Part shown: piece by piece, positions 16,304 through 25,261 of the stretch
Layout of the letters: every line of letters starts with the position of its first letter
How positions within the stretch are numbered: position 1 is the stretch's first letter
Assembly: GCF_017590215.1 (NCBI RefSeq)
Contig: NZ_JAFFPK010000003.1
Span: forward strand, 1-53,628
Direction of reading: 5' to 3'
Origin: Clostridium sp. CCUG 7971
Lineage (GTDB): Bacteria > Bacillota > Clostridia > Peptostreptococcales > Peptostreptococcaceae
Length of the DNA stretch: 53,628 nt
Translations under genes and position numbers: made by a program
The notes under the pieces: generated by a model
Database searches by the model: none
Told to the model about the DNA's origin: nothing
Seen by the model: only the letters and a program-made list of their open reading frames with translations

Positions 16304-18524
16304 AATTTCTATTTCTTAATAATAGTTTTTTATATTTTTCTACTTCAACTGGTTTTGAAAATACATATCCTTGTACTATTTCACATCCTGTACCTTTGAG
16401 TATTTCAACCTGACTCATATTTTCAACACCTTCGCATACAGTGTTTAAACTTAAATTCTTTGATAAGTCTACTATTGATTTTAGCATTAGCTCTGTTTTC
16501 TCATTATTTTCAATATCTAATAAAAGAGATTTATCTAATTTTAATACATCTATTTGTATATCTTTTAAACTACTTAAATTTGAGTTTCCTGTTCCAAAAT
16601 CATCCATCGCTACCTTCATTCCTAAAGTTTTTATTTCAGATAACTTTTCATTTATAAACTCAATGTCATTTAATGCCGTTGATTCAGTTATTTCTATTTC
16701 AATTAATCTTGGATCAATTTTATATCTATTAATCCCAAACCTAAGCATATCAACTAAATCTTGTTGATATAACTCTACTCTAGATAAATTTATTGCTATT
16801 GGTACAACTTCTATGCCTTCATCAATCCAAGATCTAAGTTTTTTACATACCTCATCAAATACCCATTGACCTATATTATTTATAAATCTAGTTTTCTCTG
16901 CTAATGGTATAAACTCCATAGGGCTTACCATTCCCATTGTTGGGTGTATCCATCTTATTAAAGCTTCTGCACCAACTATTTTACCTGTGTTTATATTGAA
17001 TTTAGGTTGATAATGTAAAGAGAATTCTTTATTTCTTATTGCTAAAAACAAATCTCTTTCCATTTGAAGAATTTTCTTTTTCTCTTTACTCATATTTTCA
17101 TCAAATACTACATATTCCCTATACCTAGTTTCCTTTGACTTTAACCTAGCCATATCTGCATTGTCTATAAACTTCTTCATATTTATTGTCTCATTTTCTA
17201 TTTTATAAATGCCTATAGATAAATCTACGCTTATCTCTAAATTTAGATTCTTCGTACTTTCTATATTTCCTATTTTTTTCTTTATAAATTCCGCTATTTG
17301 GTCTATTTTAAATTCTTCTTTAGTTTCTAGGAGTACTCCAAATGTATCTCCTCCAAGTCTTCCATAGACAATATCTCCTTTAAAATAATACTTTAGGTTA
17401 TTAGAAATTATTTTTAATATTTCATCTCCAATTTTATATCCATATATATCATTTATAAGTTTAAATTTGTCTATATCAAAACATACAAGAACACACTTTC
17501 TTCTTCTTTGCCTTAAAATATATTCCTCCGCTTCTGAAACGAATTTATTATAGTTTATAATCCCCGTTAAGCTATCTTTAAATGCTATATCCATAACCTT
17601 TTTCTCATTATTTTTTTGAATCTTTATTATGTAGCTACAAATAATTAAAGATAGTAATATTACCATTATTAATATACTTAACATAATCTTTGCACTGTCT
17701 TGTATTTGTAAAAGTATATTTTTCGAAGGAACTGATGTTACCATATACCAATCAGTATCATTTATTTTTGAGAATCCAAAGTAACTCTTTTTACCATGTA
17801 TTTCTCCTCTTACCTCCCAGTATTCATTACCTTCATGGTAGCTTTTCATTTCATCCGCTGAGTTTTTGTCAAGAAAATCATATACATTTTTTCTTAGCTT
17901 ATGTTCATGTATAGAAAATAATATATCTCCTGAGTTATTTATAATATATGAGCATCCTTTACCTTCATATATTCCATTTTTTAGTTCCTTAGTTAGAGAT
18001 GACATATCATTTATACCTATTACGATACCCATTAGTTTATTATTATTTACTATCGGCACTGAATATAAAACAACATCATTTTCATAAGATTTGATTCTTG
18101 AAGAGTGTAGTATAATAGGTTTATTTTCCTTAGTAGTTCTTTCTAAAATTTCGTCATTTTTAAAAAAGACATCTTCACCTAAGTTATTTTTTCCTTTTCC
18201 GTCTAGTCCTAAAACTAAAATTTTGTTAAATTCTTTGTACTGAACTTTATTATTTAATATATCTGTACTTATTTGAAGTTCTTTATTATCATTAAACTTA
18301 ACTTTGCTACCTATAAATTTTAACTCACTAATGTAGTTATTTATTTTACTTTCTATATTATGAGATATTTGTATTGTGATTTCTTTTATATTTTCTTTAT
18401 TTTGATTTATACTATTTTCCAACATTTCTTTTGTATATGAAACTGCTACAATAGTTACTATCATAAAAATTAATGCCATAAGAAATATCCCTATACTATT
18501 TTTAATATTTTTATGTATTTTCAT
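16302..18524 (-). CDS. Membrane sensor with degenerate GGDEF and intact EAL domains
   Basis: A 740-residue c-di-GMP enzyme. It has a membrane helix near residues 10-32, an extracytoplasmic Cache-like sensor to about 285, a second helix near 290-312, a GGDEF domain from DSLTGIINYNKF onward, then an EAL domain to the end. The diguanylate cyclase signature reads GGDTF, not GGDEF/GGEEF, so cyclase activity is doubtful. The EAL domain keeps EALIRW, the Asn in INLSRVEL, EITEST, DDFGTG, the Lys in LKLDKSL, CEGVEN and VQGY, so it should be an active phosphodiesterase. The ATG at 18524 follows AGGGGAAATATT. C. difficile has a GGDEF/EAL gene at a similar place. Confidence 0.93.
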   Translation of the reverse strand: MKIHKNIKNSIGIFLMALIFMIVTIVAVSYTKEMLENSINQNKENIKEITIQISHNIESKINNYISELKFIGSKVKFNDNKELQISTDILNNKVQYKEFNKILVLGLDGKGKNNLGEDVFFKNDEILERTTKENKPIILHSSRIKSYENDVVLYSVPIVNNNKLMGIVIGINDMSSLTKELKNGIYEGKGCSYIINNSGDILFSIHEHKLRKNVYDFLDKNSADEMKSYHEGNEYWEVRGEIHGKKSYFGFSKINDTDWYMVTSVPSKNILLQIQDSAKIMLSILIMVILLSLIICSYIIKIQKNNEKKVMDIAFKDSLTGIINYNKFVSEAEEYILRQRRRKCVLVCFDIDKFKLINDIYGYKIGDEILKIISNNLKYYFKGDIVYGRLGGDTFGVLLETKEEFKIDQIAEFIKKKIGNIESTKNLNLEISVDLSIGIYKIENETINMKKFIDNADMARLKSKETRYREYVVFDENMSKEKKKILQMERDLFLAIRNKEFSLHYQPKFNINTGKIVGAEALIRWIHPTMGMVSPMEFIPLAEKTRFINNIGQWVFDEVCKKLRSWIDEGIEVVPIAINLSRVELYQQDLVDMLRFGINRYKIDPRLIEIEITESTALNDIEFINEKLSEIKTLGMKVAMDDFGTGNSNLSSLKDIQIDVLKLDKSLLLDIENNEKTELMLKSIVDLSKNLSLNTVCEGVENMSQVEILKGTGCEIVQGYVFSKPVEVEKYKKLLLRNRN

Positions 18525-18726
18525 AATATTTCCCCTATATCCTAATGAATTTATAAAAATCTCCTTTAAAAACCATAATTTATATATTTTTACATTTTTT
18601 GTCACTTTTTATTATATGTTAGCGCTCGTCCTAAAATCAATGTTCAAAATTATATTTAAAATATCCATATCTATCTTAGTATACGGTATACTTATTTATT
18701 ACTTTAGCTATAAAATAATTTTAAAA

Positions 18727-18762
18727 TAAAAAACTGACTTTACATATAAAGTCAGTTTTTTG
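18727..18762 (-). terminator. Terminator of the CwlD-like amidase gene
   Basis: AAAAAACTGACTTTA and TAAAGTCAGTTTTTT form a strong hairpin with a short loop and T6 run on the minus strand. It overlaps the last codons of the gene. Confidence 0.85.
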
Positions 18763-19495
18763 TTCGTTTTGATTGTTCATCTAGAAATGATAATACCCCT
18801 TGAGATATTCCATCTGCTAATTGATTTTGATATTTTTCATCTAATAATTTTTTAACTTCTTTTGGGTTTGTTAAAAAACCACACTCAACTAAAACAGCTG
18901 GCATACGAGTATCTTTTATCACTTTATATATATCTTCTCGAGTGCCTCTATCTTTTATAGCAATATAAGAAGCAATTGTTTCCTGTATTTTCTTTGCTAG
19001 CTTATCAGAGCCATCATTTGCTCCGGTTCTATAATATGTTTCTATTCCATTGGCGGTAGTTCCACCACCTTCAGCATTTAGATGTATTGATACTAAAGCG
19101 TCTACCTTTTGTACATTTGCCATTTTAACTCTATCTTCTAAGCTGATGAATTTATCTTCTGTTCTAGATATTATAACTTGGACATCATTTTGCTTTGATA
19201 GTTTAGCTGCAACTTTTTTACCAATTTCTAATGCCACATCTTTTTCATATATTTTACGAGTGCCATCTTGTGTTCCTTTATCATGACCTCCATGACCTGG
19301 ATCTACTAAAATGGTGTATTTCTTGTCTAGGCTTTCTTTCTTCTCATCTGATAATTCAAATTGCTTTTCTGCTGCTTTTATATCTTCTGCTTTTGCTGCT
19401 AGCTTTTCTTCCTTATCTTTTATAGCTTGGCTTACTCCAGGTGTAATTTTTGTTATTCCAAATATAAAAAGTCCTAAAAAACAAATTAATATCAT
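18752..19495 (-). CDS. CwlD-like N-acetylmuramoyl-L-alanine amidase (N-terminus out of frame)
   Basis: A 247-residue Amidase_3 zinc enzyme that cuts the bond between muramic acid and the stem peptide. Zinc and catalytic motifs are visible: VDPGHGGHDKG, E in YEKDVALEIG, SIHLNAEGGG and VLVECGFLTN. A membrane helix opens the frame (LICFLGLFIFG), followed by a charged linker of about 55 residues. The frame starts abruptly at the helix with no basic residues and no good Shine-Dalgarno. Directly upstream a 20-codon frame with a good ribosome site encodes the missing basic tail in another phase (19510-19572). One extra A at the A6 tract (19519-19524) would join them into a normal type II membrane anchor. 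The role is probably wall or spore-cortex remodelling. Confidence 0.85.
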   Translation of the reverse strand: MILICFLGLFIFGITKITPGVSQAIKDKEEKLAAKAEDIKAAEKQFELSDEKKESLDKKYTILVDPGHGGHDKGTQDGTRKIYEKDVALEIGKKVAAKLSKQNDVQVIISRTEDKFISLEDRVKMANVQKVDALVSIHLNAEGGGTTANGIETYYRTGANDGSDKLAKKIQETIASYIAIKDRGTREDIYKVIKDTRMPAVLVECGFLTNPKEVKKLLDEKYQNQLADGISQGVLSFLDEQSKRTKN

Positions 19496-19509
19496 TATTT
19501 TCTTTTTAT

Positions 19510-19572
19510 TTAATTTTCTTTTTTAGGCTTAACTTTTCTTCTTCTATTATTACTATTCTTTCTGCCTGACAT
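19510..19572 (-). other. Leader frame encoding the basic N-terminal tail of the amidase
   Basis: The ATG at 19572 has AAAGGTG 6 bases upstream and encodes MSGRKNSNNRRRKVKPKKEN before a stop. Reading through the A6 tract (T6 at 19519-19524 on the plus strand) with a -1 shift, or with one inserted A, continues as KKRKLNKKKI into the amidase membrane helix. This strongly suggests one original gene of about 275 codons. It is either a real frameshift, a slippage site or a sequencing error. Confidence 0.75.
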
Positions 19573-19681
19573 ATTTTCACCTTTCTAGGATTTATTTACT
19601 TTTAGAATATATTTGTATTTTAACATCCTAGAAGGCATTTTTCAACATTTTAAGCCTATAGTTTTCTATATTATTACAACT

Positions 19682-20326
19682 TTATCCTCCTAATGTTATA
19701 TCTTGGGTATTAAACCAATCAAAAGCTTGCGATATATGATTTTTATTAAAGTCTGGCCAGTATTCATCTACTACATAAAAATCAGCATAAATAGATTGAA
19801 CTGGTAAAAATCCACTTAATCTTCTTCTTCCACCCCATCTTATTATTAAATCCAATCTAGATATATCAAATGATTGTATATTTTCTTGTATGTTATTTTT
19901 ATTTACATTTTGTGCATCAGCTAGAGTATTTAAATCCCAATGCCATCCATAATTTACTAGTAAATTTGCTTTAATTTGACCATCTTTAGGCTCTATACGC
20001 TTTGTATAAGGCAACAATTCTTTTGGAAACATAGGAGATTTAGTATTTCCCATTACCAAAAGGGCCGCTCCTTCATTTACTAGCATATTTGCTGCATCTA
20101 CACAAGCTTTAGTAAAAGCCTCTGTCTGATAAGATGGTCTTTTAGTATTATCTGTTGTAAATCCATAAAATGTAACTTCATCAACCCCCATATCCCTACA
20201 TGCTCTATATGCATCTAGTCCTGGGTCTAAACCATTATCATATCCCATTTCCTTAGTCATTCCCTGATTTTGTGCCCATCTACGATTTCCATCAGGTATT
20301 ATACCTACGTGCTTTGGTATTCTCAT
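19682..20326 (-). CDS. Short cis-prenyltransferase, UppS paralogue
   Basis: A 214-residue member of the undecaprenyl diphosphate synthase family. IPKHVGIIPDGNRRWA at the N-terminus has the catalytic aspartate D12 and the pyrophosphate-binding region, but with Pro where UppS usually has Met. IIRWGGRRRLSGFLPVQSIY and WPDF near the C-terminus match the substrate-binding block, again with changes (SGFLPVQ in place of SNFLLWQ). It is about 30 residues shorter than housekeeping UppS. It is probably a second enzyme making a polyprenyl carrier of different length or supplying the surface-polymer pathway. GAGGTG precedes the ATG. Confidence 0.85.
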   Translation of the reverse strand: MRIPKHVGIIPDGNRRWAQNQGMTKEMGYDNGLDPGLDAYRACRDMGVDEVTFYGFTTDNTKRPSYQTEAFTKACVDAANMLVNEGAALLVMGNTKSPMFPKELLPYTKRIEPKDGQIKANLLVNYGWHWDLNTLADAQNVNKNNIQENIQSFDISRLDLIIRWGGRRRLSGFLPVQSIYADFYVVDEYWPDFNKNHISQAFDWFNTQDITLGG

Positions 20327-20521
20327 ATATATACACCTCTTTCACTAGGAATTATTTACATTTTTTAGGAATAATACTCTTATTTTATCAAATAATATGT
20401 ATAGTTCTTATTTTCACATTGATTTTTATATTATTTAATAGTAGACTATTATGTAAATTATTGTAATTATATTTATTTTAAAAATTGCATATAATATAGA
20501 GTCTTACTAGGAGGTAGAATT

Positions 20522-20986
20522 ATGAAAAAATTGTTAGTTTTATTTTCAGTTTTATTATCAATTGGATTAGTTGGATGTTCTTCTAAGTCTGACGTTAAAG
20601 ATATTGCTGTTGAAGACATAAAAAAAGCTGTCAATAATGAAACTCTTTTACCTATCACACCAGTTTCAGATACTGATGCTAAAGAATTTCATGCTTTTGA
20701 AAAAGTAAAGGATAATATTAAAGAAGGTTTTGCACTACAAGCTATGATAAATGTAAAATTACAAGATGTAATTGTAGTTAAAACTGACGATGTTGAAAAA
20801 ATCAAATCAGCCATTGAAGATTATAAAGAAAATTCTTTAAGAATGTTTGCTGACGGATACGGTGGAGAAGAAAATGCTACAGCCGTTTCTAATTCTATAC
20901 TAGAAAGCAAAGGTAACTATGTTTACTTTATAGCTACTTCTAATGCAAAGGATATTGAAGCAAAAATACTTGAAGTAATAAAATAA
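20522..20986 (+). CDS. DUF4358-type lipoprotein
   Basis: A 154-residue exported lipoprotein. The signal peptide MKKLLVLFSVLLSIGLVG ends at lipobox cysteine C19. The mature part has the DUF4358 pattern, with IKEGFALQAMINVKLQDVIVVK followed by a helix and YVYFIATSNA near the end. Function is unknown; these genes are often near O-acyltransferases and surface-polymer genes in Clostridia. GGAGG precedes the ATG. A strong hairpin separates it from the MBOAT gene 112 bases downstream. Confidence 0.85.
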   Translation: MKKLLVLFSVLLSIGLVGCSSKSDVKDIAVEDIKKAVNNETLLPITPVSDTDAKEFHAFEKVKDNIKEGFALQAMINVKLQDVIVVKTDDVEKIKSAIEDYKENSLRMFADGYGGEENATAVSNSILESKGNYVYFIATSNAKDIEAKILEVIK

Positions 20987-21027
20987 TTATATATGAAAAA
21001 TTAAATTATTAGTTTTTCATTATCAAC

Positions 21028-21069
21028 ATATAGTAAAAGACCTTTTATTAAAAAGGTCTTTTACTATAT
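21028..21069 (+). terminator. Perfect 19-bp hairpin between the lipoprotein and MBOAT genes
   Basis: ATATAGTAAAAGACCTTTT (21028-21046), a 4-base loop and its exact complement (21051-21069). The inner AAAAGACCTTTT/AAAAGGTCTTTT part ends in TTTT, so it can act as a terminator. It lies only 29 bases before the MBOAT start codon, so it could instead attenuate read-through into that gene. Confidence 0.7.
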
Positions 21070-21098
21070 ATCAAATAAAATTGAAAGTTGGTGATATA

Positions 21099-22475
21099 TT
21101 GGTTTTTAGCAGTATAACATTTTTATTTTATTTTTTACCATTAGTAATAATTTGCTATTTTTTATCTCCTTATAAGTTTAAAAATCTTATTCTTCTAATT
21201 TTTAGTTTGATTTTTTACTCTTATGGAGAACCAATTTATATATTTATTATGGTACTTTCGTGTATTTCAGATTATATACATGCTTTGATAATTTATAATA
21301 ATAGAGGAACATTTAAAGCTAAACTTACTTTAATTTCATCTATTATTATAAATTTAAGCTTACTTGGATTTTTCAAGTACAGCGATTTTATTATATCAAT
21401 CTTAAACAACACTTTAAATACAAATATACCTTTACTTCAAATAACTCTCCCTATTGGAATAAGCTTTTATACATTTCAAACTATGTCCTATACTATAGAT
21501 GTTTATAGAAATGATGCACCCATTCAGAAAAGTATTATTTCTCTAGCTACTTTTGTTACATTATTTCCTCAGCTTGTGGCAGGTCCAATAGTTAGATACT
21601 CTGATATATGTAAAGATTTAAATAATAGGACTCATAATATAGATAAAGTTTATGAAGGTATCTATAGGTTTATAATCGGTCTATCTAAAAAAATAATACT
21701 TGCTAATAACCTTGGATTTATTTGGACTAGTATAAAAACTACTCCTTTTAGTTCACTTTCAAACTTAACTGCTTGGCTTGGAATTATATGTTTTACACTT
21801 CAGATATACTTTGACTTTTCTGGGTACTCTGATATGGCAATAGGTCTTGGTAAAATTTTTGGATTTGATTTTTTAGACAACTTTAATTTCCCCTATGTAT
21901 CAAAATCAATTACAGAGTTTTGGAGAAGATGGCATATTTCTTTAGGAGTATGGTTTAAAGACTATGTTTATGTTCCTCTTGGTGGAAATAGATGCAAAAA
22001 ATCTAGGTGGTTTTTTAATATTTTTGTTGTATGGTTTTTAACTGGACTTTGGCATGGAGCTAGCTTTAATTTCATTTTATGGGGGCTTTATTTTGGATTT
22101 ATTTTAGTTTTGGAAAAGTTGTTTTTACTTAAGGTACTTGATAATATTCCTAAACTATTAAGACATTTATATGTTTTATTTTTAGTAATAGTTAGCTTTG
22201 TTATATTTGATATTCCTAATTTTAAGGATATTTTTAATTATTTAAATGCTATGTTTAATATAAACAATAGTTTTGTTGATAAACATTTTTATTATTACTT
22301 AGTTCCTAATATATTACTTCTAATACTTTCTATGATAGCTTCAACACCTATTATAAAAAATGTATTAGATAAAAATATATATATTAGATCCATAGTCTTA
22401 ATATTTGGTTTTACTATTTCTTGTGCATTTTTAGTGGATTCTTCATTTAATCCATTTTTATATTTTAGATTTTAA
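21099..22475 (+). CDS. MBOAT-family O-acyltransferase (AlgI-like)
   Basis: A 458-residue polytopic membrane protein. The N-terminus VFSSITFLFYFLPL is the classical AlgI/PatA opening. QLVAGPIVRY, FSGYSDMAIGLGKIFGF and EFWRRWHISLG follow. The catalytic histidine is H319 in LWHGASFNF. Members move acyl groups from the cytoplasm across the membrane to a partner that O-acylates a polysaccharide or wall polymer. A TTG at 21099 after GGTGAT is the best start; the in-frame TTG at 21081 lacks a site. The DHHW gene starts 17 bases after its stop, so the two form an operon. The proximity of wall-polymer genes suggests the wall polysaccharide as acceptor, which is inference. Confidence 0.93.
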   Translation: MVFSSITFLFYFLPLVIICYFLSPYKFKNLILLIFSLIFYSYGEPIYIFIMVLSCISDYIHALIIYNNRGTFKAKLTLISSIIINLSLLGFFKYSDFIISILNNTLNTNIPLLQITLPIGISFYTFQTMSYTIDVYRNDAPIQKSIISLATFVTLFPQLVAGPIVRYSDICKDLNNRTHNIDKVYEGIYRFIIGLSKKIILANNLGFIWTSIKTTPFSSLSNLTAWLGIICFTLQIYFDFSGYSDMAIGLGKIFGFDFLDNFNFPYVSKSITEFWRRWHISLGVWFKDYVYVPLGGNRCKKSRWFFNIFVVWFLTGLWHGASFNFILWGLYFGFILVLEKLFLLKVLDNIPKLLRHLYVLFLVIVSFVIFDIPNFKDIFNYLNAMFNINNSFVDKHFYYYLVPNILLLILSMIASTPIIKNVLDKNIYIRSIVLIFGFTISCAFLVDSSFNPFLYFRF

Positions 22476-22492
22476 AGAAAGGATAGTAACTT

Positions 22493-23659
22493 ATGAATAA
22501 AAAATTAGCTTTTAACAGCTCATTATCAAAAAATTTTAAATCTAATATTTTAAAATATATTACTATTATATTTTTCTTTGGCTCTATTTTTATAGTTCCT
22601 ATTATTACTCTAGCTACTCCTGATAAAAAAATAAATGAAATTGAAAATAAAGTGCTAACTCAATTCCCTGAGTTTTCTCTTCCCAGCATAAAAAGTAAAA
22701 GATTTATGAAAAACTTTGATAATTATACTTCAGATCAATTTCCATTTAGGACAGATTTTATTAAATTAAAGAATATGTACAATTATACTATTGGAAATCG
22801 TGAATTTAGAGATATTTATATAGGTAAAAATGGTCGTCTTATGGAAAAATTTATCTTTAATAAAGATAATATAGATAAAAATATTTCCCAGACAATAAAT
22901 ATATCTAAATATCTTTATGATAATTATAATATTAACTCTAAATTAATGGTAATACCTACATCAATAGCTTTTTATGAAGATTTACTTCCTTCTTGGTCAT
23001 ATACTGACAATCAAAAATCTTCACTTAATTATATTGAAGAAAATATAAATTCTAATTTATCAAAACTTAGTTTTTATACTCCTTACAATATACTGAGTAA
23101 AAATAAAGATAAATATATATACTTTAATACTGACCATCACTGGACACAACTTGGTGCTAAAATAACTTATGATGATATGTATAATAATAATCTAGATAAT
23201 AAATTATATAGCAATTATTATAAAGTTGCAGATAATTTTTATGGAACCTATTATTCAAAAGCAATACTACCTCAAATAAAAGGTGACGCTGTATCTGCTT
23301 ATAAAAACTATAATAACTTTAAAATGAGTATGGATTTTAGTAAAACTTTTAACACTCTTTATGATGAAGATAAATTAAATGGTAAAAATAAGTATCAATA
23401 TTTCCTTCATGGTGATCCAGGCTTTGCAGTTATTGAAGGAAACTCAAGTAAGCTTAGTGAGATACTAATTTTTAAAGATTCTTATGCTCATAGCTTTATA
23501 CCTTTTTTAACAAACGATTATAGTAAAATTCATGTTGTAGATCCAAGGTATTATAATTTAGATGTTAAAGATTATTTAAATAATAATAAAAATATTAGAG
23601 AAGTACTCTTTATTAATAATTTACAAACTTTTAATTCCTATAAATTGTATAAAAAGTAA
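22493..23659 (+). CDS. DHHW-family protein, partner of the MBOAT acyltransferase
   Basis: A 388-residue protein with a single N-terminal membrane helix (about 20-42) and an extracytoplasmic domain. The signature DHHW is at 214-217 in YFNTDHHWTQLGA. The family is related to AlgJ/AlgX SGNH-like enzymes that complete O-acetylation outside the membrane. A candidate serine lies in IFKDSYAHSF, consistent with an SGNH-like active site. AAAGGATAG precedes the ATG, 17 bases after the MBOAT stop. Together the two genes form a complete two-component O-acylation unit. Confidence 0.9.
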   Translation: MNKKLAFNSSLSKNFKSNILKYITIIFFFGSIFIVPIITLATPDKKINEIENKVLTQFPEFSLPSIKSKRFMKNFDNYTSDQFPFRTDFIKLKNMYNYTIGNREFRDIYIGKNGRLMEKFIFNKDNIDKNISQTINISKYLYDNYNINSKLMVIPTSIAFYEDLLPSWSYTDNQKSSLNYIEENINSNLSKLSFYTPYNILSKNKDKYIYFNTDHHWTQLGAKITYDDMYNNNLDNKLYSNYYKVADNFYGTYYSKAILPQIKGDAVSAYKNYNNFKMSMDFSKTFNTLYDEDKLNGKNKYQYFLHGDPGFAVIEGNSSKLSEILIFKDSYAHSFIPFLTNDYSKIHVVDPRYYNLDVKDYLNNNKNIREVLFINNLQTFNSYKLYKK

Positions 23660-23766
23660 AATAATACAAATACTATATGATATTAATGAAATTTTTACAA
23701 ATGAAATAGAAAAATACTATAGATTAATAGTTAATATTATTTATTCTATTAAGTAAAGGAGAACAA

Positions 23767-24303
23767 ATGAAAAAGTTTAATAAAATTATTTTATGCTTAT
23801 GTACTATTATATTTTTTACAACGGGATGCTCAAAATCTAATGAAAAATTAGAAAAAATTAATATAAATGATATTAAAAATAATGAAAAAATGACTTCTGA
23901 TATGATGTATAATATAAGTTATATAATTAAAAATCCATCCCATGATAAGTATACATTTAAATTCAGCCTAGAATCTGATAATGGTAGCTTAGATTTAGGA
24001 GAGCTATATAGCCCTGAACAAAACGATAAAAGAAAAGAAGATATTTTTATAACTTTAAGTATATCTAAAAATGAAAATGATGGTTATGTAATTACTAGAG
24101 GTGTCTCAACGATTAAAGATAATAAATTAATTGATGAAAGTATAGCTACTAGTGATTTTAGTGCTATTGGAGTTAATAATGTTAGTTTTGAAGATATAAA
24201 ATTAGAAAATAAAGAAATAACTAGTAAAAAAATTCCTATTGTTAATATAAAATCTAAGGGCAGTAAAAATCTTGGAAAAATAAATGTACAAATCGAAAAA
24301 TAA
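23767..24303 (+). CDS. Lipoprotein of unknown function
   Basis: A 178-residue exported lipoprotein with lipobox FTTGC (cysteine at residue 21). The mature part is Asn/Lys/Ser-rich with beta-strand character (YTFKFSLESDNGSLDLGELY, later YVITRGVSTIKD). I do not recognise a family. GGAGAAC precedes the ATG. It follows the DHHW gene by 107 bases and ends at a bidirectional terminator, so it may be the last gene of the O-acylation operon. Confidence 0.75.
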   Translation: MKKFNKIILCLCTIIFFTTGCSKSNEKLEKININDIKNNEKMTSDMMYNISYIIKNPSHDKYTFKFSLESDNGSLDLGELYSPEQNDKRKEDIFITLSISKNENDGYVITRGVSTIKDNKLIDESIATSDFSAIGVNNVSFEDIKLENKEITSKKIPIVNIKSKGSKNLGKINVQIEK

Positions 24304-24305
24304 TA

Positions 24306-24340
24306 GAAAAACCTACTTTTAGTATAAAGTAGGTTCTTTT
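24306..24340. terminator. Bidirectional terminator between convergent genes
   Basis: AACCTACTTT and AAAGTAGGTT (24310-24335) with A run and T run on the two sides. It serves the plus-strand lipoprotein gene and the minus-strand HAD gene. Confidence 0.8.
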
Positions 24341-24342
24341 CA

Positions 24343-25134
24343 TTATAATGATAATTCAAATACTTCTCTTATTTTATCTATTACTCCATCTTCAGTATTT
24401 CTCTTAGCTCTAAATCTTGCTACTTTCTTTAAGTCATCATGAGCATTCTCCATAGCATAACTATGATATGCACTTCCCATCATTTCTAAGTCATTTAAAT
24501 AATCTCCAAATACCATTGTTTCTTCATGTGCTATATTTAACAGTTCTTGAAGTTTATTTATAGCTACTCCTTTATTTACTCCTTTTGCCATTATATCTAA
24601 CCAAATAGCTCCAGAAATACTTACTTGTAATTTACCTCTATAATCTTTGTAATAATTATGACTATTGGTTTCAGAACCTAAAAAATCACATATTGCTATT
24701 TTTAATATATCATCTTCTACTTTAGTTAAATCATCTACGATTTTATATTCTTCATAATACTTTTCTGTCTCTTCTATAAACCTTTCATCAGTACTTTCTA
24801 TATATGCCGATTTTTTACCACATAATATAACATATGCACCTTCTATGGTTCTTCCTATTTTTATAAGTTCTCTTGCTACTTCTTTATCTAACGCATTTAG
24901 TAACAATTCTTCTCCTTTATACATTACGAAAGTTCCATTTTCAGCGATAAACATCATATCATCAGCTACATCTTCAAATCTTTTTAATAGATTATAATAT
25001 TGTCTTCCACTTGCAGCTGCAAATATTACATCTTTCTTTTTTAATTCTTCAAACACTTTATAAAAATCTTTGCTTATTTCATTTTTATCATTTAATAAAG
25101 TTCCATCCATATCTGTGGCTATTAATTTTATCAT
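24343..25134 (-). CDS. Cof-type HAD-superfamily phosphatase
   Basis: A 263-residue HAD-IIB hydrolase. Motif I DMDGTLL is near residues 8-14, with nucleophile D8 and acid/base D10. Motif II is in AAASGRQY, and motif IV GDYLNDLEMM is near residue 210, followed by AYHSYAMENA. The cap is type C2B, as in YcsE/YidA proteins that dephosphorylate sugar phosphates or FMN-type substrates. The specific substrate is unknown. The ATG at 25134 follows AGGAGTG; the upstream GTG at 25143 overlaps that site. Confidence 0.93.
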   Translation of the reverse strand: MIKLIATDMDGTLLNDKNEISKDFYKVFEELKKKDVIFAAASGRQYYNLLKRFEDVADDMMFIAENGTFVMYKGEELLLNALDKEVARELIKIGRTIEGAYVILCGKKSAYIESTDERFIEETEKYYEEYKIVDDLTKVEDDILKIAICDFLGSETNSHNYYKDYRGKLQVSISGAIWLDIMAKGVNKGVAINKLQELLNIAHEETMVFGDYLNDLEMMGSAYHSYAMENAHDDLKKVARFRAKRNTEDGVIDKIREVFELSL

Positions 25135-25216
25135 GATTTTCACTCCTGATTTTTGTTAGTTTAAATTTTGCTCTCCCTTATTATATACTATTTTAATTAT
25201 TTTAGCTAAAATTGAG

Positions 25217-25252
25217 AAAGGCTATTAATTAAATGTTTAATTAATAGCCTTT
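25217..25252 (-). terminator. Hairpin downstream of the amidase_6 gene and its repeat
   Basis: A perfect 17-bp inverted repeat, AAAGGCTATTAATTAAA with a 2-base loop. Only a short T run follows on the minus strand. It probably terminates the transcript that runs through the mosaic repeat. Confidence 0.65.
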
Positions 25253-25261
25253 AAAAGTTAA

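Noticed and set aside
16302-18605. Longer N-terminus for the GGDEF/EAL protein starting near 18605
   Set aside because: The extra 27 codons lack a ribosome site. AGGGGAAATATT precedes the ATG at 18524, which gives a normal membrane-helix start.
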